A stretch of DNA of 64,000 bases from Molossus alvarezi (GCA_037176705.1 CM073886.1:5084001-5148000); one strand, 5' to 3'. Shown: positions 44,850-57,830, counted from the first letter of the stretch. Notes: generated from the letters alone by a model not told the origin. Made by a program: numbers and translations.

Positions 44850-47800
44850 CCCAGCACCATTTATTAAAGAGACTGTCTTTACTCCATTGTATGCTCTTGC
44901 CACCTTTGTCAAATATTAATTGAGTATAATGACTTGGGTCAATTGCTGGGTTTTCAGTTCTGTTCCACTGGTCTATATGCTTGTTCTTGTGCCAGTACCA
45001 GGCTGTTTTGATTACAATGGCTTTGTAGTATAACCTGATATCTGGTATTGTGATCCCTCCTACTTTGTCCTTCTTTTTCAAGATTGCTGTGGCTATTCGT
45101 GGTCTTTTTTTGGTTCCATATGAACTTTTGAAGTATTTGGTCTAGTTCCATGTAATATGTCGTTGGTATTTTAATGGGGATTGCATTGAATCTATAGATT
45201 GCTTTGGGTAGTATGGACATTTTAATGATGTTAATTCTTCCAATCCATGAACAGGGTATGTGCTTCCACTTCTTTATATTTTCTTTTATTTCTTTTTTCA
45301 ATGTCCCGTAGTTTCTGCAAATAAGTCCTTTAATACTTTGGTTAAGTTTATTTCTAGTTACCTTAATTTTTTTGACATGATGGTAAATGGGATTGCTTTT
45401 TTAGTTTCTCTTTCTGTGAGTTCATTATTGGTGTATAAGAATGCCATCAATTTCTTGATGTTAATTTTGTATCCTGCTACTTTGCCAAATACGTTTATTA
45501 AATCTAGTAGATTTTTGATGGAGTCTTTAGGGTTTTTTATGTACAATATCATGTCATCTGCAAATAGTGACAGTTTCACTTCCTTCTTTTCAATTTGGAT
45601 CCCTTTTGTTTTTTCTACATGTCTGATTGCTGTGGCTAAGACTTCCAGTATTATGTTAAATAAGAGTGGCGAAAGTGGGCATCCATATCTTGTTCCTGTT
45701 CTTAAGGGAAATGCTTTTAGTTTTTGCCCATTGAGTATGATGGCTGTAGGTCTTTCATATATGGCCTTTATTATGTCGAGATATGATCCCTCTATTCCCA
45801 CATTGCTGAGCATTTTTATCAGAAATGGGTGCTGGATTTTGTAGAATGCTTTTTCAGTGTCTATTGATATGATCATATGGTTTTTATCTTTCATTTTATT
45901 TATGTGGTGTATCACATTTATTGATTTGGGAATGTTGTATCAGCCTTGCATCCTTGGGATGAATCCCACTTGGTCACGGTAAATAATTTTTTTAAATGTA
46001 TTGCTGGATCTGATTTGCTAATATTTTGTTAAGCATTTTGGCATCTATGTTCATCAGGGATATTGGCCTGTAGTTTCCTTTCTTTGTAGTGTCTTTATCT
46101 GGTTTTGGAATTAGAATTATGCTGGCCTCATAAAATGAGTTTGGAAGTCTTCCTTTTTCAATTTTTGGAATAGTTTGAGGAGAATGGATGTTAGTTCTTC
46201 TTTGAATGTTTGGTAAAAGTCCCCATGAAGCTGCCTGGGCCCAGGCTTTTGTTTGCTGGGAGATTCTTGATTACATCTTCAATTTTCTTAGTTGCTATTG
46301 GTCTGTTCAAGTTTTCTATATCTTCCTGGTTCAGTTTTGGGAGACAATGTGTTTCTAGAAATTTGTCTATTTCTCCTAGATTGTCCAATTTGTTGTCTTA
46401 TAATTGTTCATAGTATTTGTTAATGATCCTTTGTATTTCTGTGGTGGCAGTTGTTACTTCTCCTCGTTTGTTTCTGATTTTATTTGGGTTCTGTCTCTCT
46501 GTTTCTTGGTGAGTCTAACTAAGGGTCCATCAATCATGTTTATCTTTTCAGACAATCAGCTCTTTGTTTCATTGATCTTTTGAATTGTTTTTTTTTTTAG
46601 TCTCTATGTCATTTATTTCTGCTCTGATCTTTACTGATTCTTTCCTTCTACTTGCTCTGGGTTTTTCTTTTTGTTTGCTTTCTAGGTCTTTAAGTTGTGA
46701 GGTTAGATAGGCAATTAGAAATTTTTCTTGTTTCTTAAGGTAGGCCTGTAGTACTATGAACTTCCCTCTCAGGACTGCTTTTGCTGTGTGCCATAGATTT
46801 TGTGTTGTTGTGTGTTTGTTTTCATTGGTTTCCAGGAAGTTTTTAATTTCTTCCTTGATCTCCTTGGTAACCCATTCATTGTTTAATAACATGCTATTTA
46901 GCCCCCCTGTGTTTGAATGCTTTTAAATGTTTTTGTTGTAACTGATTTCTAGTTTCATGCCATTGTGATCTGAAAAGATGCTTGATATGATTTCGATCTT
47001 CTTGAACTTGTAGAGACTTAGTTTGTGTCCTCACATGTGGTCTATCTTTGAGAATGTTTTATGTGCACTTGAGAAGAATGTGAATTCTTCAGTTTTGGGG
47101 TGTGATTCTCTGTAGATATCTAGTAAATCCATTTGATCTAGTGCATCATTTAGAGACTCTGTATCCTTGTTAATTTTTTGTCTAGAGGATTTATCCAGTG
47201 ATGTCAGTGGAGTGTTGAAGTCTCCTGCTATTCTTGTATTGTTGTCAATTTCTCTTTTGAAGTTCTCCAGAAGTTTTAAAATATATTTTGTTGCTCCTCT
47301 ACTGGGTGCATATATGTTTACCAAGGTTATATTATCCTGTTGGATAGATCATTTCAATATTATGTAGTGGCCTTCTTTGTCTCTAGTTATGGCCTTCATT
47401 TTGAAGTCTATTTTATTGGATATGAGAATAACTACCTCAGCTCTTTTGTCATTTCCATTTGCTTGGACAATTTTTTACCATCCCTTTACTTTCAACCTAT
47501 GTGAGTTTTTTGTTGTAAGGTGGGTCTCTGATAAACAACATATAGATGAGTCATGCTCTCTTATTCATTCAGCTATTCTGTGTCTTTTGATTGGAACATT
47601 TATTTCATTTACATTTAAAGTTATTATTGATATGTACTTATTTATTGCCATTTTTGTTTATTGTGGTTATAGTTTTCTTCCTATTTCTTCTACCAATTAC
47701 AGCAGTCTTTTTAACATTTCTTGCAGTGCTGGTTTGGTGCTATTATATTCCCTTAGCCTTTTTTAGCCTCCCTCCCCCCCCCCCCCGTCTGGCAAGCTCT

Positions 47801-49450
47801 TTATATCACCTTCTAGTTTGAATGATAGCCTTGCTGGATAGAGTAATCTTGGATTCAGATCTTTGTTTTTCATGACCTTCATTACTTCATGCCATTCCCT
47901 TCTGGCTTGAAGTGTTTCTGTTGAGAAGTCAGCTGACAGCGTTATGGGGGTTCCTTTGTAGGTAACCTATTGCTTATCTCTTGCTGCCTTTAGGATTCTT
48001 TCTTTGTCTTTAATTTTTGGAATTTTAATTATTATGTGTCTTTTGTGAGCCTGTTTGGGTTCTTTTTACTGGGGCTCTCCATGCTTCTTGTAGTTGTATG
48101 CCTTTATTCTTCACTAAGTTAGGCAAGTTTTCTCTCACTATTTCTTGAAATATATTCTGTAATCCTTGCTCATTTTCTTCTTCTTCTGGAACTGCTATGA
48201 TGCGGATACTGTTACACTTCATATTGTCCCACAGTTCTCTTAAGCTGTCTTCCTGTTTTTTTAATTTTTTTTTTTTTGGTTCTCTGATTGGGCGATTTTT
48301 TCTGCCCTGTCTTCTAATTCACTGATTCGGTCCTCGCCCTCCTCTACTCTGCTGGTTATTCCTTCCAATGTGTTCTTTATTTCTGCTATGTCATTCTTCA
48401 TTTACAATTGGTTGGTTTTCAATGCTTTCTATATCTTTACTCATGCTGTTGAGCTTCCTCATGATTATTTCTCTAAACTCTCCCTCTGATATCTTGCTCA
48501 ATTCCCTTTCACTTATTTCATTTTCTGTAAAATTAGCTTGTTTTTTAATTTGGGACTTGTTCCTTTGTTTCACCATTTTGGCTGTCACAGTGGGTTTTGG
48601 TGCCTGCTTTATTTTCCCTGTGGGTGTTGGTGTTCCACTGTTTGTGGCTCCATCTACTGAGTTTGGATGAGTGTGGGAGGACCCACATTAAACACCACTG
48701 TCAAGTCTTACTTTCCTGGGTAGAATTGTAAGCTCAGCAAGGATTCAATTATTCTCAGGTTATTGCCTGGAGGCTGTTAGTCTCAGTTACTTGATGAACC
48801 TTGGATTGTAGCCCTCAACTAAATGGAAAAATCCCTCAGGTGTTCAGGGTAAGAGGATTTCTAGTGGATGGGGCACATGCTTGCTGGCTGTTAATGAGCC
48901 TCAATTTGCGTTTCTCTGGCCCAGCCAGTGGAGTGGAATTCCTGAGGGACAGGCTGTTGCTTCCCCCGTCTCTGGGAGAAGGGGCTCTTTGAGTAAATTG
49001 ACTACTGTCCTGTGAGGGAGTGATTCAATAGGGAACTCCCAGTGCCCATCCAGCTCTCCAAGCTCTTGAGTCTCTCCACACAGTTCTAGTCCAGTCTGTC
49101 CTCCCTCTGCCAGAGCCCAAGGTGACTGGCTGTAGCTAATTTAGTGCTCTGTCCCAGTCCTCTGTGCTGTTGAGCCGGCTTGGGATTTTAACCCCGAGGG
49201 AGCTGTTCACAGCTAAAGCAGCTGCTGTCCGTGGGCTCCAAGCTGCCCTCTCGTGCCTCTGCTGTTCCTACCAGGCTCAATTTAGTGTCCTCTTTCTGTC
49301 TGTGGTTATACAGGTCCTCTCCAGCTGCTTTTCTGTTGGTTTTACCTGATGATTTGTCTTTATTTTAGTTGTAATTCCAGTTTGGTCCTGGGAGGTGGTC
49401 TGTGTAGCTTCCCTTCACTCCCCTGCCATTTTGGAATCTCCTCACTTTTT

Positions 49451-49703
49451 TTTTTTTTTTTTTTTTATCCTCACCTGAGGACATTATTGCATTTATTTTC
49501 AGATAGAGCAGGAAGGAGAGAGGGGGGAAGAGAGAGAGAGACAATGATGCAAGAGAGACACATTGAGTGGTTGCCACCCACATGACCCCAACCAGGGCCA
49601 GGGACAAACTGCACCCGAAGTGTGTGCCCTTAGTGAGAACCGAACGTGGGACTCTCTGGTCCACAGGCTGACACTCTAACCACTGAGCCAAACCAGCCAG
49701 GGC
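49451..49703 (-). mobile_element. VES SINE at the 5' edge of L1-B
   Basis: Antisense VES with a 20-T tail complement. TCACTTTTT repeats at 49442-49450 and 49705-49713 form the duplication. It separates L1-B from its right target-site copy. Confidence 0.94.
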
Positions 49704-49713
49704 TTCACTTTTT

Positions 49714-49962
49714 AATCTTACAAAGAGAACACACACCTTTTCTTTCATTGCCTGAGGGCCATTTATAAAACTCACTCATCTATTAAAAGAAACTCTAATT
49801 TCCCAAAGCAGAAAATCTCTGACCTAAATAAAGCAAATCTAGAGGCAAGGGTACAAATATTAGCTTAAAAAAAGTTCAGATTGGTGGATATTAAAAAAGA
49901 ATACTTTCATAGATAACAACAGTTGGGTTGACAAAGAAGCCACAGCAGTGGTGATGGACCAT
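49714..49962. other. Spacer between head-to-head L1s
   Basis: About 250 bp of unassigned AT-rich intronic DNA between L1-B (plus VES) and L1-C. Confidence 0.7.
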
Positions 49963-50797
49963 AAAGAAATTGTGACAGGGTGATTCCAAAATGGTGGTGG
50001 AGTGAACGGAAGCTACACAGACCGTCTCCCAGAACCAAACTGGAATTACAACTATAACACAAACAAATCGACGGGAAAAAGCAACAGAAAAGCAGCTTGC
50101 AAGGACCATATAACCAGGGACACTGACTTGATCCTGGTAGGATTGTGAAGGCACAAGAGGGGGGCTGGGAGCCCACATACAGCAGCAGCCTTAGCTGGGA
50201 ACAGCATCCTTGGGCTAAACTCCCAAGTGGCTCCACAGCACAGAGCTGGGACAAAGGCTAAAAAAGCCACAGCCACTCACCTTGGGCTCGGGCAGAGGGA
50301 GGGCAGACTGGACTGGAACTGTGTGGGGACACTCAGGATTTGGAGGGAACTCAGAGCTTTTGCTGAGTTGCTGCCATGCAGTTTGGTGGCCATCTTGCTC
50401 CTTCCCAGGGCTCTGGGGAGAGGCAGCAGCCCCTCCCTCAGAGATGCAACCCCACTCGGTGGGCCATTGAAATGCTAATTGAGGCTCATTAACAACCAGC
50501 ATCTGCCCCACCCTCAGGAAATCCCCTTATGCTGAGCACCTGAGGGAGTTTTTCAATCAACTGACAACCCAAAACTCTTCAAGTAACCTCGACTGCTAGC
50601 CTCCAGGCAAAAAGCTAGAGGATAACAGTACCTTTCCTGGGCTGGCAACTTTAACCAGGAAAGTGAGACTTGACAGTGGTGTTTAACGCGGGTCCTCCCT
50701 TGCTCATCTAAACCCAGGACAGGGACCCACAAACAGCAGAACACCAACACACACAGGGAAAACCTGACAGGCTCCAAAGCCCACTGTGATAGCCAAA

Positions 50798-51640
50798 ATG
50801 GCGAAAAACAGAAACAGAAGCCAAATTAAAGAACAAGAGACCTCCGCCCTGGCCAGTTTGGCTCAGCGGTTAGAGCGTCGGCCTGCGGTCTGGAGAGACC
50901 CGGGTACGGTTCCCGCTAAGGGCACGTACTTCTGTTGCAGTTTGTCCCCGGCCCTGGTTGGTTGTGCGGGTGGCAGCCACTCGATGTGTCCCTTCACGTT
51001 GATGTTTCTCTCTCTCTCCCTCCCACTCTATCTGTACAAAAAATGGAAAAATATCCTCGGGTGAGGATAAAAAAACCACAAAAAACAAGAGACCTCCACC
51101 GAAGATGAGATCAATGTGGAGCAGTTAGGCAAGTTAACAGAGCTAGAATTCAGAGCCATGATCTTGAGGAAGCTCAACAGCATGAGTAAGGACATAGAGA
51201 TGCTGAAAATAAACCAATTGGAAATTAAAAACCACCAGGAAGAGATAAAAAATGACATATCAGAAATGAAAAACATATTGGAAGGTCTAAAAAGCAGAGT
51301 AGAGGAAGCTGAGGACCAGATCAGTGAATTAGAAGACAGGGTAGAAAAAATCAACCAATCAGGAAACCAAAAGGAAAAAATGATTAAAAAACAGGAAGAC
51401 AGCTTAAGAGAACTGTGGGACAACTGGAAACGTAATAATATTCGCATCAGAGGAGTCCCCGAAGGAGAAGAAAATGAGCAAGGGTTAGAGAATATATTCA
51501 AATAAACAGTGACAGAAAACTTCCCTAATTTGGTGAAGGAAGAAGGATTCAAGTTCAAGAAGCACAGAGACCCCAGTAAGAAGAACCCAAACAGGCCCAC
51601 ACCAAGACACATAGTAATCAAACTGCCAAAAATTAAAGAC
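50798..51640 (+). pseudogene. L1-C ORF1 (disrupted)
   Basis: ORF1 encodes the L1 RNA-binding chaperone that coats the transcript. The start (MAKNRNRSQIKEQE) is followed by a VES insertion (50846-51083), then a coiled-coil region (about 51,116-51,400; KLNSMSKDIEMLKINQLEIK and EDQISELEDRVEKINQ) and the start of the RNA-recognition part (NNIRIRGVPEGEENEQGLEN). A stop occurs at 51,503 after NIFK where other copies continue, so there is a frameshift as well. Non-functional. Confidence 0.9.
50846..51083 (+). mobile_element. VES SINE in L1-C ORF1
   Basis: Sense VES with a perfect 14-bp target-site duplication AACAAGAGACCTCC (50832-50845 and 51084-51097). Young: near-consensus head and GGTGAGGAT tail. 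Confidence 0.97.
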
Positions 51641-51954
51641 AAGAGATAAGCAACAGGTTACCTACAAAGGAACACCCATAAGGCTCTCAGCTGACTTCTC
51701 CACAGAAACACTACAAGCCAGAAGGGAATGGCATGAAGTAATCAAGGTCATGAAAAACAAGGATCCGAATCCAAGACTACTCTACCCAGCAAGACTGTCA
51801 TTCAACATAGAAGGTCAAATAAAGAGCTTCCCAGACAAAAAAAAGGCTAAGGGAATACATTAGCACCAAACCAGCACTGCAAGAAATGTTAAAAGGACTG
51901 CTGTAATTAGTAGAGGAAATAGGAAGAATAAAAATATAACCACACTAAACATAA

Positions 51955-54900
51955 ATGGCAATAAACAAGTACATATCAATAATCACCTTAAATGTAAATG
52001 GACTGAATGCTCTGATAAAAAGACACAGAATAGCTGATTGGATAAGAAAGCATGACTCATCTATATGTTGTTTACAAGAGATCCACCTCACAACAAAAGA
52101 CTCACACAGGTTGAAAGTGAAGGGATGGAAAAAAAATCTTCCAAGCAAATGGAAAGGAAAAAAAAGCTGGGGTAGCAATACTCATATCTGATCAAATAGA
52201 TTTCAAAATGAAGGCCATAACTAGAGACAAAGAAGGCCACTACATAATATTGAAAGGATCTATCCAACAGGAAGATATAACCTTGGTAAACATGTATGCA
52301 CCCAATATAGGAGCACCAACATATATTAAAAATCTTCTGGAGCACTTCAAAGGAGAAATCAACAGCAATACAGTCATAGCAGAAAACTTCAACACCCCAC
52401 TGACATCACTGGATAGATCCTCTAGACAAAAAAATTAGCAAGGAAACAGAGACTCTAAATGAAGCACTAGACCAAATGGATTTAATAGATATCTACAGAG
52501 AATTATACCCCAAAACTACAGAATTCACATTCTTCTCAAGTGCACATGGGACATTCTCAAAAATAGACCACATGATAGGACACAAACTAAATCTCTACAA
52601 GTTCAAGAAGACTGAAATCATATCAAGCATCTTCTCAGATCACAATGGCATGAAACTAGAAATCAATTGCAATAAGAACATGCAAAGACATTTGAATATG
52701 TGGAGGTCAAATAGCATGTTATTAAACAATGAATGGGTTACCAAGGAAATCAAGGAAGAAATTAAAAACTTCCTGGAAACCAATGAAAACAAACACACAA
52801 CAGCACAAAATCTATGGGATGCAGCAAAAGCAGTTCTGAGAGGGAAGTTCATAGCACTACAGGCCTACCTCAAGAAACAAGAAAAACTTCTAATTGACTG
52901 TCTAACCTTACAACTTAAAGAACTAGAAAGCAAACAAAAAGAAAACCCCAGAGCAAGTAGAAGGAAGAAAATAGTAAAGATCAGAGCAGAAATAAATGAC
53001 ATAGAGACCAAAAAAACAATTCAAAAGATCAATGAAACAAAGAGCTGGTTTTTCGAAAAGATAAACCAGATTGATGGACCCTTAGATAGACTCACCAAGA
53101 AACAAAGAGAGAGAACCCAAATGCACAAAATCAGAAATGAAAGAGGAGAAGTAACACCCGACACCACAGAAATACAAAAGATCTTTAACAGCTACTGTGA
53201 ACAACTATATGGCAACAAATTCGACAATCTAAGCAAAATGGACAAATTTCTAGAAACACACAGTCTCCCAAAACTGGACCTGGAAGAGATAGAAAACTTG
53301 AACAGACCAATAACAACTAAGGAAATTGAACAGGTAATCAAGACTCTCCTGGGAAACAAAAGCCCAGGCCCAGATGGCTTCACAGGGGAGTTTACCAAAC
53401 ATTTAAAAAAGAACTAACACCCATTCTCCTCAAACTATTTCAAAAAATTCAAGAAGAAGGAAGACTTCCAAACTTGTTCTATGAGGCCTGCATAATTCTA
53501 ATTCCAAAACCAGAAAAAGATACTACAAAGAAAGAAACTGCAGACCAATATTTCTGATGAACACAGAGGCCAAAATCCTGAACAAAATACTAGCAAATTG
53601 GATCCAGCAATACATCAAAAAAATTATTCACCATGACCAAGTGGGAATTATTTCAGGGATGCAAGGCTGGTACAATATTAGCAAATCAATAAATGTGATA
53701 CACCACATAAACAAAATGAAGAATAAAAACCACATGATCATATCAATAGATGCTGAAAAAGCATTTGACAAAATCCAGCATCCATTTCTGATAAAAATGC
53801 TCAGCAATGTGGGAATAGAGGGATCATATCTTGACATAATAAAGACCATATATGAAAGACCTACAGCCAACATCATACTTAATGGGCAGAAACTAAAAAC
53901 ATTTCCATTAAGAACAGGAACAAGACAGGAATGTCCACTTTCACCACTCTTATTTATCATAGTACTGGAAGTCTTAGCCACAGCAATCAGACATGAGGAA
54001 AAAATAAAAGGGATCCAAATTGGAAAGGAGGAAGTGAAACTGTCATTATTTGCAGATGACATGATATTATACACAGAAAACCCTAAAGACTCCATCAAAA
54101 ATCTACTAGACTTAATAAATGAATTTGGCAAAGTAGCAGGATACAAAATTAACGTCAAGAAATCAACGGCATTCTTATACACCAATGATGAACTCAGAGA
54201 AAGAGAAACTGAAAAAAAAATCCCATTTATCATCGCGGCAAAAAAATTAAGATATCTAGGAATAATCTTAAAGAAGTAAAGGACCTATTTGCAGAAAACT
54301 ATAGGACACTGAAAAAAGAAATACAGCCCTGGCCAGTTTGGCTCAGCGGTTAGAGCGTCGGCCTGCGGTCCTGAGAGACCCGGGTTCGGTTCCCGCTAAG
54401 GGCATGTACCTCGGTTGCAGTTTGTCCCCGGCCCTGGTTGGTCATGCGGGTGGCAGCCACTCGATGTGTCCCTTTCACGTCGATGTTTCTCTCTCTCTCT
54501 CTGTTCCTCTTTCTCCCTCCCACTCTACCTGAACAAAAAATGGAAAAATGTCCTCGGGTGAGGTTAAAAAAAAAAAAAAAGAAAAGAAAAAAGAAATAGA
54601 GGAAGATATAAAAAAGTGGAAGCACATAACTTGTTCATGGATTGGAAGAATTAACATCATTAAAATGTCCATACTACCCAAAGCAATCTATAGATTCAAT
54701 GCAATCCCCATGAAAACACCAATGACATATTTCACAGAACTAGAACAAATACTTCAAAAGTTCATATGGAACCAAAAAAGTCCCCGAATAGCCACAGCAA
54801 TTTTGAAAAAGAAGGACCAAGTAGGTGGGATCACAATACCAGATATCAGGTTATACTACAAATCGACTGTAATCAAAACAGCCTGGTACTGGCACAAGAA

Positions 54901-56064
54901 CAGGCATATAGACCAGTGGAACAGAGCTGAGAACCCAGAAATGGACCCAAGGCTATATGCTCAATTAATATTTGACAAAGGAGGCAAGAGCATACAGTGG
55001 AGTAAAGACAGCCTCTTTAATAAATGGTGTTGGGAGAATTGGACAGCTACATGCAAAAAAATGAAACTAGACCATCAACTTACACCATACACAAGAATAA
55101 ATTCAAAATGGATAAAAGACTTAAATGTGACCCGTGAATCCATAAAAATTCTAGAAGAAAATGTGGGCATCAAAATTTCGGACATCATATGCAGTAGAAT
55201 TTTCACTGATACATCACCTAAGGCAACAGAAACAAAGGACAAAATGAACACATGGGACTACATCAAACTCAAAGCTTCTGCGCAGCAAAAGAAACAACCA
55301 TCAAAATGGAAAGGCAACCCACTGTATGGGAGAACATCATTGCCAATGATACATCAGATAAGGGGTTAATGTCCAATATATATAGAGTGCTCATACAACT
55401 CAACAAAAGGAAGACAAAGAACCCAAATAAAAAATGGGCAGAGGAGCTGAATGGACACCTCTCCAAACAGGACATACAAATGGCCAAGAGACATATGACG
55501 AAATGCTCAACATCACTAATCATCAGAGAGAGGCAAATTAAAACAACAATGAGGTATCACCTCACACCTGTCAGAATGGCTGCCATCAACAAATCATCAA
55601 ACAACAAGTGCTGGCGAGGGTGTGGAGAAAAGGGGACTCTAGTACACTGCTGGTGGGACACAGCAGTCTAGTACACAGACTGGTGCAGCCACTATGGAAA
55701 ACAATATGGTGTTACCTCAAAAATATTAAAAATTGAACTTCCATTTGACCCAATGATCCCACTTCTAGGAATATACCCTAAGAAGCCTGAAACACCAATT
55801 AGGAAGAATATATGTACCCCCATGTTCAAAGCAGCATTATTTACAATAGCTAAGATCTGGAAACAGCCCAAATGTCCATCAGTAGACAAATGGATAAAAA
55901 AGCTGTGGTACATATACACAATGGAGTACTATGCAGGGGTAAGAAAAAAATATCTCTTATCCTTTGAAACAACATGGAGGGACCTGGAAAGTATTATCCT
56001 AAGAGAAAGAAGCCAAGCAGAAAAAGACAAATACCACCTGATCTCACTTACATATGGAATATAA
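51955..56064 (+). pseudogene. L1-C ORF2 (disrupted reverse transcriptase)
   Basis: ORF2 supplies endonuclease and reverse transcriptase for target-primed integration. The endonuclease start (MAINKYISIITLNVNGLNAL) is at 51955. The reverse-transcriptase core lies in 53557-54279, with FADDMILY at about 54,052-54,075 as the catalytic YXDD-type motif. A C-terminal region continues to 56064 (ending ISLTYGI). Reading frame changes at least at about 52,135, 52,430, 53,420-53,550, 54,280 and 55,270. A VES sits at 54324-54586. Inactive. Confidence 0.93.
54324..54586 (+). mobile_element. VES SINE in L1-C ORF2
   Basis: Sense VES, near-consensus; perfect 12-bp target-site duplication AAAAAAGAAATA (54312-54323 and 54587-54598). 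Confidence 0.97.
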
Positions 56065-56507
56065 TGAACATAACAGTCTGAGGAATACAGTAGACCCAGA
56101 CACATGGAAGTAGGGCACAGACTGACATCCCTCAGAAGAGGGGGTGGGGGGGTGGGAAGAGATAAACCACAGAACTTATATGCATGTGTGCATGACCAAT
56201 GGACATGGACAACTAAGCTGGGGACGGGGCGGGGGGGATGGGGAGGGGAGTGCCAATGGGGTAAAAAAGGAGAAACATCTGTAACAAAAAAAAAAAAAAA
56301 TTAAAAAAAAACTATACGCATTAGAAATAAAATAAAAACTATATGTCAGTGATATATAAGAAATAAAACTTAAATTTCAATAAAAAGAAATCGTGGCAAT
56401 GAGAACTGGGCATATCTGAGAGTCCGGGTGGACGGGGCACAGACACCAGCGCGGCAGCACAGGGCCCTGCAGTCCTCTGCACTGATCTTCCTCTCCTTGT
56501 CCCCCAG

Positions 56508-56647
56508 ATTGGGCTCTTCATCAGCTATGACAATGCCACCAAGCAGCTGGACACAGTCTATGACATCACGCCTGAACAGGCCCAGGCATTTCTGGAGAGG
56601 ATCGGCTCCTCCAACTTTGACATGAGGAATACCTCTACCATCCACAG
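56508..56647 (+). CDS. OTOA: OTOA coding exon 10: residues 281-326, GC donor
   Basis: Acceptor TTGTCCCCCAG, phase 0 in. Encodes IGLFISYDNATKQLDTVYDI, TPEQAQAFLERIGSSNFDMR and NTSTIH, then AG of codon 327 (phase 2 out). The frame and the next exon (G, completing AGG = R327) fix the boundary at 56647, so the donor reads CACAG|GCAAGG, a GC instead of GT. Apart from the C at +2 it is a near-perfect U1 match, as is usual for functional GC-AG introns. NAT and NTS sequons are present. No GT at this position or nearby would keep frame. Confidence 0.93.
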
Positions 56648-57265
56648 GCAAGGGGCCCGGGCTCTGGGCCCCCCGAGCTGCTTCCCAACAAGCGATCAAG
56701 GCATCAGGTTCCCTGAGCATCCTGGAAGGGAAGGGAAATGACTGTCCATGAATAGTCTGTGCATTTGAGGGGAGGTGTTTCCCTAAAGAGACCCCTCTAA
56801 GGAGGTTCTGGGGTGGGGGAAGGGAACTGCTGCTTCTGAGCATCTCCTATGTGGCATTTTATACAACTTTATCAAGTGCTGAGGTTTAGATGCTCAGTGC
56901 TCTGTCCATTCCAAGGTAAGTGTATAATTCCCCTTAGGTCAGGTCGAGTGTTGGAAATAGTTCATGCATTCCCATATCAGTGGATCCCGTGGTATGTAGA
57001 CTCTCAGGTGGGTTATCCAGACCCAGAAGTCAGCTCTAGAATTAGTTATCGTTAAAATGATTTTCCAGGAACCGTTTCCAGCAGCAGAGGGCCAGGCGCT
57101 GTGACCCCGGAAAGGGTTTGAATGTTAGGGGGATGGAGTGTGTGGTGGGGAGCAGAGGGGGGCACTGTTCAGCCACCTCCTCATCTCCCAGGGCCTTACA
57201 GTGCTTCCTCTGACATCACTGTGCTACTGTAATTATTTTCAAACTCACTTGTAGAGAATGTTCTT

Positions 57266-57522
57266 TTTTTTTTTTTTTTATCCTCACCCGAGGACATTTT
57301 TGCATTTATCCTCAGACAGAGCCGGAGGGATAGAGGGAGGAAGAGAGAGAGAGAGAGAAACATCAATGTGAGAGAGACACATTGAGTGGTCACCACCCAC
57401 ACGACCCCAACAGATGCCGGGGACGAACTGCACCCGAGGTACATGCCCTTAGTGGGAACCGAACCTGGGACTCTCTGGTCCGCAGGCCGGCGCTCCAACT
57501 GCTGAGCCAAACCAGCCAGGGC
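57266..57522 (-). mobile_element. VES SINE
   Basis: Antisense VES with a perfect 12-bp target-site duplication GAGAATGTTCTT (57254-57265 and 57523-57534). Confidence 0.96.
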
Positions 57523-57639
57523 GAGAATGTTCTTATATAAAAGGGTGACTCCTTTTTCCTCCATCCCTAGTGATTTTCACCCATTAGCCTGGGTCCTGCA
57601 GTTCTGTGGTTACACAAAAAATAGCTTAGTGGGACCTGG

Positions 57640-57830
57640 AGCCACACTTCCTGTGTTTGAGCCTGGCTCTGCAAATTATGAGTTGTGTGATGCTGGCCAT
57701 GTTAACGCCTCTTGCTGTGCCTCTGTTTCTCCACCTGTGAAAAGGGAGACATGAGCTGCCCTCCTCGCTAAGGTCCTCGTAAGGACCGCACACACCTGAC
57801 ACACAGTTAAGTGCTCGAGAAATATTAGTT
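57640..57830 (+). mobile_element. MIR SINE fossil
   Basis: Sense MIR: TTTGAGCCTGGCTCTGCAAA, GTTGTGTGATGCTGGCCATG, CCTCTGTTTCTCCACCTGTG and the 3' part TTAAGTGCTCGAGAAATATT. Confidence 0.87.

Larger units (their letters stand above)
42957..49440 (-). mobile_element. Near full-length L1 retrotransposon L1-B
   Basis: Antisense L1 in intron 9. The 3' end with A-tail is near 42,960-42,990, followed by the C-rich complement of the G-rich 3'UTR (C-run 43,120-43,134). ORF2 starts at the minus-strand ATG near 47,651 and ends near 43,2xx; FADDMILY of the reverse transcriptase is readable at about 45,565-45,590. ORF1 remnants lie at 48,000-48,600, and a 0.85-kb 5'UTR ends at GAGATTCCAAAATGGC (about 49,420-49,437). 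TTCACTTTTT lies at both ends (42951-42960 and 49704-49713, after a VES). It carries a VES (43542-43746) and a nested L1 (44439-44849). Frameshifts make it defective. Confidence 0.93.
49975..56383 (+). mobile_element. Full-length L1 retrotransposon L1-C
   Basis: Sense with respect to OTOA, in intron 9. The 5' end is ACAGGGTGATTCCAAAATGG at 49975, followed by an 0.8-kb 5'UTR, ORF1 from the ATG at 50798, ORF2 from 51955 to 56064, a G-rich 3'UTR (56,130-56,250, several GGGG runs) and an A-rich tail. Target-site duplication AAAGAAATTGTG (49963-49974) / AAAGAAATCGTG (56384-56395), one mismatch. Two VES interrupt it, one in each ORF. Very similar to L1-A, including an extra A in the ORF2 A-run near 52,430. 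Not autonomous: several frameshifts plus the SINEs. Confidence 0.96.

Noticed and set aside
53557..54279. Reverse-transcriptase frame as an active or domesticated gene
   Set aside because: It is part of L1-C ORF2, which has frameshifts before and after and a SINE insertion 45 bp downstream.
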